The notes under the pieces were generated by a model that was not told where the DNA came from, searched no databases, and saw only the letters and a list, made by a program, of their open reading frames with translations. A stretch of DNA of 64,000 nt, taken from positions 1-64,000 of the IMG/VR virus record IMGVR_UViG_3300017917_001434; one strand, 5' to 3'. This document shows positions 60,975 to 64,000 of this stretch, piece by piece. Within the stretch, counting starts at the first letter, position 1. Each line of letters begins with the position of its first letter. The position numbers were made by a program, and so were the translations under genes. The DNA is from a virus.

Positions 60975-61718
60975 TTAGAATTCTTTATAGATCTTTAACA
61001 CCTCCGCAACCGCCGGATGGCGCATGATATCTTTGCTTATAAATTCAACACCGGCTACGTACTTACTCTGTTGGTACGCAGCAACAAGACTCTTGAAGTC
61101 TAGTAACCCGTTGTTACTTTCACTACGGTCTGCCTGACGTGTATCACCTGTAACAACTATCTTGGAGCCTTCGCCGAGTCGCGTTAGGAGCATCTTCATC
61201 TGTCCAGGAGTGGCGTTCTGCATTTCATCTGCAACGATCCAACTATCCTTAAAAGTGCGACCTCTCATGTATGCTAGTGGAGCTATCTCTATTGTTTGTT
61301 CGTCTATCATACGAGCGATGTCTCTTGAACTATAATACTCTGCAAATACATCAAACAGAGGTCTAGTCCAGGGTTCCATTTTAGCGTTAATATCACCTGG
61401 TAGGAATCCGTGCTGTTCATCATCCACTCCTACCGCTGGACGAGTCATTACAATTTTCTTCACCTCCCCTTCTTTAAGTGCTTTAATTCCGGCTAACACG
61501 GCTAGCATAGTTTTACCAGTACCAGCAGGACCTGTGGCAAATACTATGTACTTGCTAGTATCTTCTAATAGGCTGATATATTCTTCTTGGTTCAAACTTT
61601 TTGGAATTAGATGTACTGCTTTACGTTGTTGAACATATTGGTTAAAATTTACTACGGTGTTATCTACTACAAATGCTTGTGCGTTGTTGCTACGACTGCT
61701 TCTGCGGTGTCTTGACAT
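60975..61718 (-). CDS. phoH: PhoH-like ATPase
   Basis: 247 residues. Walker A GPAGTGKT (63-70), Walker B/WIVADEMQNA and a VTGDTRQ motif, the order of the PhoH P-loop NTPase/helicase domain. Basic, Arg/Ser-rich N-terminus (MSRHRRSSRS). Very common in phages; role unclear (RNA helicase or nuclease-linked). Start with GGGAG SD. A strong hairpin lies in the leader. Confidence 0.93.
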   Translation of the reverse strand: MSRHRRSSRSNNAQAFVVDNTVVNFNQYVQQRKAVHLIPKSLNQEEYISLLEDTSKYIVFATGPAGTGKTMLAVLAGIKALKEGEVKKIVMTRPAVGVDDEQHGFLPGDINAKMEPWTRPLFDVFAEYYSSRDIARMIDEQTIEIAPLAYMRGRTFKDSWIVADEMQNATPGQMKMLLTRLGEGSKIVVTGDTRQADRSESNNGLLDFKSLVAAYQQSKYVAGVEFISKDIMRHPAVAEVLKIYKEF

Positions 61719-61740
61719 ACTGCTCCCTTATTTCTGAATG

Positions 61741-61766
61741 TTGTGTGGACGACAGTATCCACACAA
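61741..61766 (-). promoter_or_regulatory. 9-bp hairpin in the phoH leader
   Basis: TTGTGTGGA / TCCACACAA with an 8-nt loop, in the 5' leader of phoH just downstream (minus) of GTAAATATT. No T-run; could be an operator or a mRNA-stabilising hairpin. Confidence 0.55.
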
Positions 61767-61877
61767 ATATTTACAAGGTAATTTTAATGACAAAGTAAGC
61801 AGTTAAATCAGAATCTTCCAAACTAAATATTAAGCTGTCCTAGCAACCCACCTTTAAAACCTTTACTTGCTTAAATT

Positions 61878-61886
61878 CATAAATAA
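61878..61886 (+). promoter_or_regulatory. T4-type late promoter box
   Basis: CATAAATAA, 19 nt before the gene at 61906. Confidence 0.55.
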
Positions 61887-61905
61887 CATAAAGAGCGCAA
61901 TTACT

Positions 61906-62460
61906 ATGGCTAAAATTATTGTTGAAAATAAACCAATATCTGATGTAATCGAAAACACCAAAGAGCTGTACATGACAGATTCTGCAACAGAAACACTCAT
62001 GGACTTCGAACGTGTACTCGATGAATTAGATTTATATGTTTTTAAACACTGGAAACAAGGTGAGTTAGTTGAAGGACCAACCTACGAAAAATACTTTGTG
62101 ACCTGTACATTTATGTGGCCTTATAAATTAATGCCAGATCCACGTGGCGCAGAACGTTTGCTTGACTACGACTGCGAAGTAAGCTATCGTAAAGATCTAT
62201 TAGAATACCCAGTTAAAATTGAAAGTCCAGATGACTTTCAAGATGGCGGTAAAATGCCTAAGATGGCGCAAACACCAATTTGGCTAGTAACTATCACTAT
62301 GCCTAAACAATTGATGCAGGAAATTAATCAAGGTAGCCTAGAACTAGAAAGTGCTACTTTAGATATGGAAGACATTGAGCAGGCCTATGAAGAAGGCACT
62401 GACGATGCAACAAATTTTGATCAAGAAGACGAGTTGGACAATGCACAAACCACTGCTTAG
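61906..62460 (+). CDS. Acidic protein, unknown
   Basis: 184 residues from the ATG at 61906; the frame is open further upstream but the late box and SD-like AAAGAG support this start. An alpha/beta N-terminal domain followed by an Asp/Glu-rich tail (ATNFDQEDELDN). Acidic tails are common in phage DNA-binding or scaffold proteins. No family named. Next gene overlaps by 20 nt. Confidence 0.55.
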   Translation: MAKIIVENKPISDVIENTKELYMTDSATETLMDFERVLDELDLYVFKHWKQGELVEGPTYEKYFVTCTFMWPYKLMPDPRGAERLLDYDCEVSYRKDLLEYPVKIESPDDFQDGGKMPKMAQTPIWLVTITMPKQLMQEINQGSLELESATLDMEDIEQAYEEGTDDATNFDQEDELDNAQTTA

Positions 62461-63031
62461 AGAAAATTTAGAGTACGGCGACTTAAAAAGACTAGTACAC
62501 AACGAACTACACATCGACGAATATAAATCTAAGATGGGCAGTGACAGCGAAGTTTGTGTTGTAAGTTTTAAAGTCAGTGGTAAACAGCCCAGTGCAGATT
62601 TGGTTGCTTTTATAGAAAAGAGCTATGATTTTGTTCTAGATGCTGATGTAAGCTCTGGAGAAAAAGAAGACGGCGACTACCTGGTCTTTGTTGAAATTCC
62701 ACGCAGTCCTGATACAGCATCTCAGATTGTTGAGATGATCAAGGACGTATTAAATCTAACCGAACAAACTGAAGAAGAATGGCGTGTTAGATATTATAAA
62801 TCAACTGAAGATCATCCACTAGATGCAGACAAACTTCGTGAAGTTATTCCGAGTACACCAGAAGAATACGCCAGTCGATTTGGCGACAGCGAAGCTGAGG
62901 ACGAGGAAGATGCCGAAGATATTACTAAAGATTTAGACGCATTGAAATCAGCTGCAGGTGTTAAAGTTAACACAGTAGCACCAAAGAACGAATACACAGA
63001 AAGTTTGAGGGTCGCAGCAGGAATAAAATAA
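62441..63031 (+). CDS. Acidic protein, unknown
   Basis: 196 residues from the ATG at 62441. Alpha/beta, acidic, ending with a linker (SEAEDEEDAEDITKDLDAL) and a C-terminal helix-turn of fibre/scaffold type. Overlaps the acidic protein before it. Late gene by position, just before the endolysin. Confidence 0.5.
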   Translation: MHKPLLRENLEYGDLKRLVHNELHIDEYKSKMGSDSEVCVVSFKVSGKQPSADLVAFIEKSYDFVLDADVSSGEKEDGDYLVFVEIPRSPDTASQIVEMIKDVLNLTEQTEEEWRVRYYKSTEDHPLDADKLREVIPSTPEEYASRFGDSEAEDEEDAEDITKDLDALKSAAGVKVNTVAPKNEYTESLRVAAGIK

Positions 63032-63051
63032 TAATTTAGGAGTTATCAACG

Positions 63052-63885
63052 ATGCAAATTACAGCAGGACATATTCGAGCACTTTTCCCAAAATACAAAT
63101 ACCCAGAAGATCTAGCAGAAGCCTTAACAGAATCCTTTGACAAATACGAAATCAACACTGTTAACCGTGCTGCTGGTTTCTTAGCACAATGCGGACATGA
63201 AAGTGCCGGATTCACAATCTTACAAGAAAACTTAAACTATTCGGCCGAAGGTTTGAATAAGATATTTAAGAAATACTTCCCAACAGTAGCAGACGCACAA
63301 CCGTATGCTCGCAATCCAGAAAAGATTGCTAACAAGGTCTACGGTGGACGTATGGGCAACGGCCCAGAGTCTAGCGGTGATGGTTACAAATTCCGTGGCC
63401 GTGGTGCTATCCAATTAACTGGCCGTGACAACTACACACAGTTTGCCAAAGCAGTTGGGCTTACAGTAGACGAAGCAGTGGCAGACTTAGAAACACTTGA
63501 CGGTGCTATCGAGTCAGCCTGCTGGTTCTGGAAGAAAAATGGTCTAAACGGTATATGTGATAAAGATGATATCGTTCTAATGACTAAACGTATCAACGGT
63601 GGTACCATTGGCTTAGATGATCGTAAGAAACATTATGAACATGCTAAACATGTATTAAGTGGACATGTTGAAGAATCACACGGTGTCAACGTGGTTAATT
63701 ACGAAACAGTACGTCTAGGTAGCAATAACGACACAGTCAAAGCAGTACAGGCTAAACTAGGACTTGCCGCAGATGGTAAGTTTGGACCAGGAACAGAAAA
63801 GGCAGTTAAAGCATGGCAAACAGCTAATGGCTTAACCGCAGATGGTATCATGGGACCTAAGAGCCTTGCTAAACTATTAGGATAA
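63052..63885 (+). CDS. GH19 endolysin with peptidoglycan-binding domain
   Basis: 277 residues. Chitinase/lysozyme GH19 domain (about 1-205) with catalytic Glu50 in CGHESAGF and FRGRGAIQLTGRDNY, then a C-terminal PG_binding_1 repeat (about 220-277, LKxGSNND-type VRLGSNNDTVKAVQAKLG). Cuts the host wall for lysis. No signal peptide, so a holin is needed; the next gene begins with a membrane helix. Confidence 0.92.
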   Translation: MQITAGHIRALFPKYKYPEDLAEALTESFDKYEINTVNRAAGFLAQCGHESAGFTILQENLNYSAEGLNKIFKKYFPTVADAQPYARNPEKIANKVYGGRMGNGPESSGDGYKFRGRGAIQLTGRDNYTQFAKAVGLTVDEAVADLETLDGAIESACWFWKKNGLNGICDKDDIVLMTKRINGGTIGLDDRKKHYEHAKHVLSGHVEESHGVNVVNYETVRLGSNNDTVKAVQAKLGLAADGKFGPGTEKAVKAWQTANGLTADGIMGPKSLAKLLG

Positions 63886-63888
63886 TCA

Positions 63889-64000
63889 ATGTTTTTACTA
63901 CACTTTTTACCAGACAGTTTTCTTCATACTATAATTAATCTTGTGTTGTTTGCAGGCCTAGGTTTAACTGTCGTTGGCTTTTTCTTAGTAGGTTGGATAC
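63889..64000 (+). CDS. Start of a membrane protein (partial)
   Basis: ATG at 63889; the 37 visible residues are hydrophobic with a helix from about 16 to 37. The gene runs off the window. Its position directly after the endolysin would suit a holin or spanin. Confidence 0.55.
   Translation, partial: MFLLHFLPDSFLHTIINLVLFAGLGLTVVGFFLVGWI

Overview
The window is about 64 kb of a large lytic tailed-phage genome, most likely a T4-like or jumbo myovirus of a Gram-negative, low-to-mid-GC host. The evidence is a gp44-type clamp-loader ATPase, a gp30-type DNA ligase, a gp31-like co-chaperonin, PhoH, MazG, T4-style late promoter boxes (TATAAATA and variants), several giant fibre or structural genes and a GH19 endolysin. 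Genes are packed with ATGA or TAATG overlaps, and there is no integrase, rRNA or ordinary tRNA. GroEL looks proteobacterial, by eye closest to betaproteobacteria, which hints at the host but does not prove it.

Layout. 1-5353: end of an unknown gene, cytochrome c, two fatty-acid desaturases, a lipoprotein, a CHASE2 nucleotide cyclase and a D,D-carboxypeptidase. 5343-8507 (minus): an operon of small membrane proteins, a class 3 lipase, a DUF4337 protein and a 2OG oxygenase. 8619-16639: a modification or biosynthesis cluster (glycosyltransferase-like, nucleotide-sugar dehydrogenase, Asp/Asn-hydroxylase-like, two amidinotransferases, an ATE/GNAT-like protein and a fibre protein). 16671-25794: UvdE, small early genes, a zinc-finger protein, ClpP between two radical-SAM genes, and small secreted proteins. 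25798-26448: a mini-operon of tiny ORFs that contains a circularly permuted two-piece tmRNA. 26568-30215: a ParB-like protein, an unknown protein and groES-groEL. 30318-42857: fibre and structural genes. 42924-51052: DNA ligase, small early genes, SleB hydrolase, HIT protein, IF-1, ErpA and AdoMet decarboxylase. 51255-56325: more structural genes. 56392-64000: MazG, a DnaE-like fragment, a second co-chaperonin, clamp loader, radical SAM, PhoH, two acidic proteins, endolysin and the start of a membrane protein.

How it may work together. The phage carries an unusual set of translation and proteostasis genes: permuted tmRNA with a tag ending in ALAA, ClpP, IF-1, GroEL, GroES and a gp31-like protein. 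Two promoter classes are visible. One is sigma70-like with a conserved spacer (early); the other is TATAAATA-like (late). At least four genes have a promoter placed so that the start codon would be base +1, predicting leaderless mRNAs. The mazG ribosome-binding site lies in a hairpin that forms only in read-through transcripts. The strongest candidate for something new is the tmRNA mini-operon: small ORFs abut both RNA pieces, and one 34-codon ORF fills the intervening segment.

All family calls were made by eye from motifs and lengths; no search was run.
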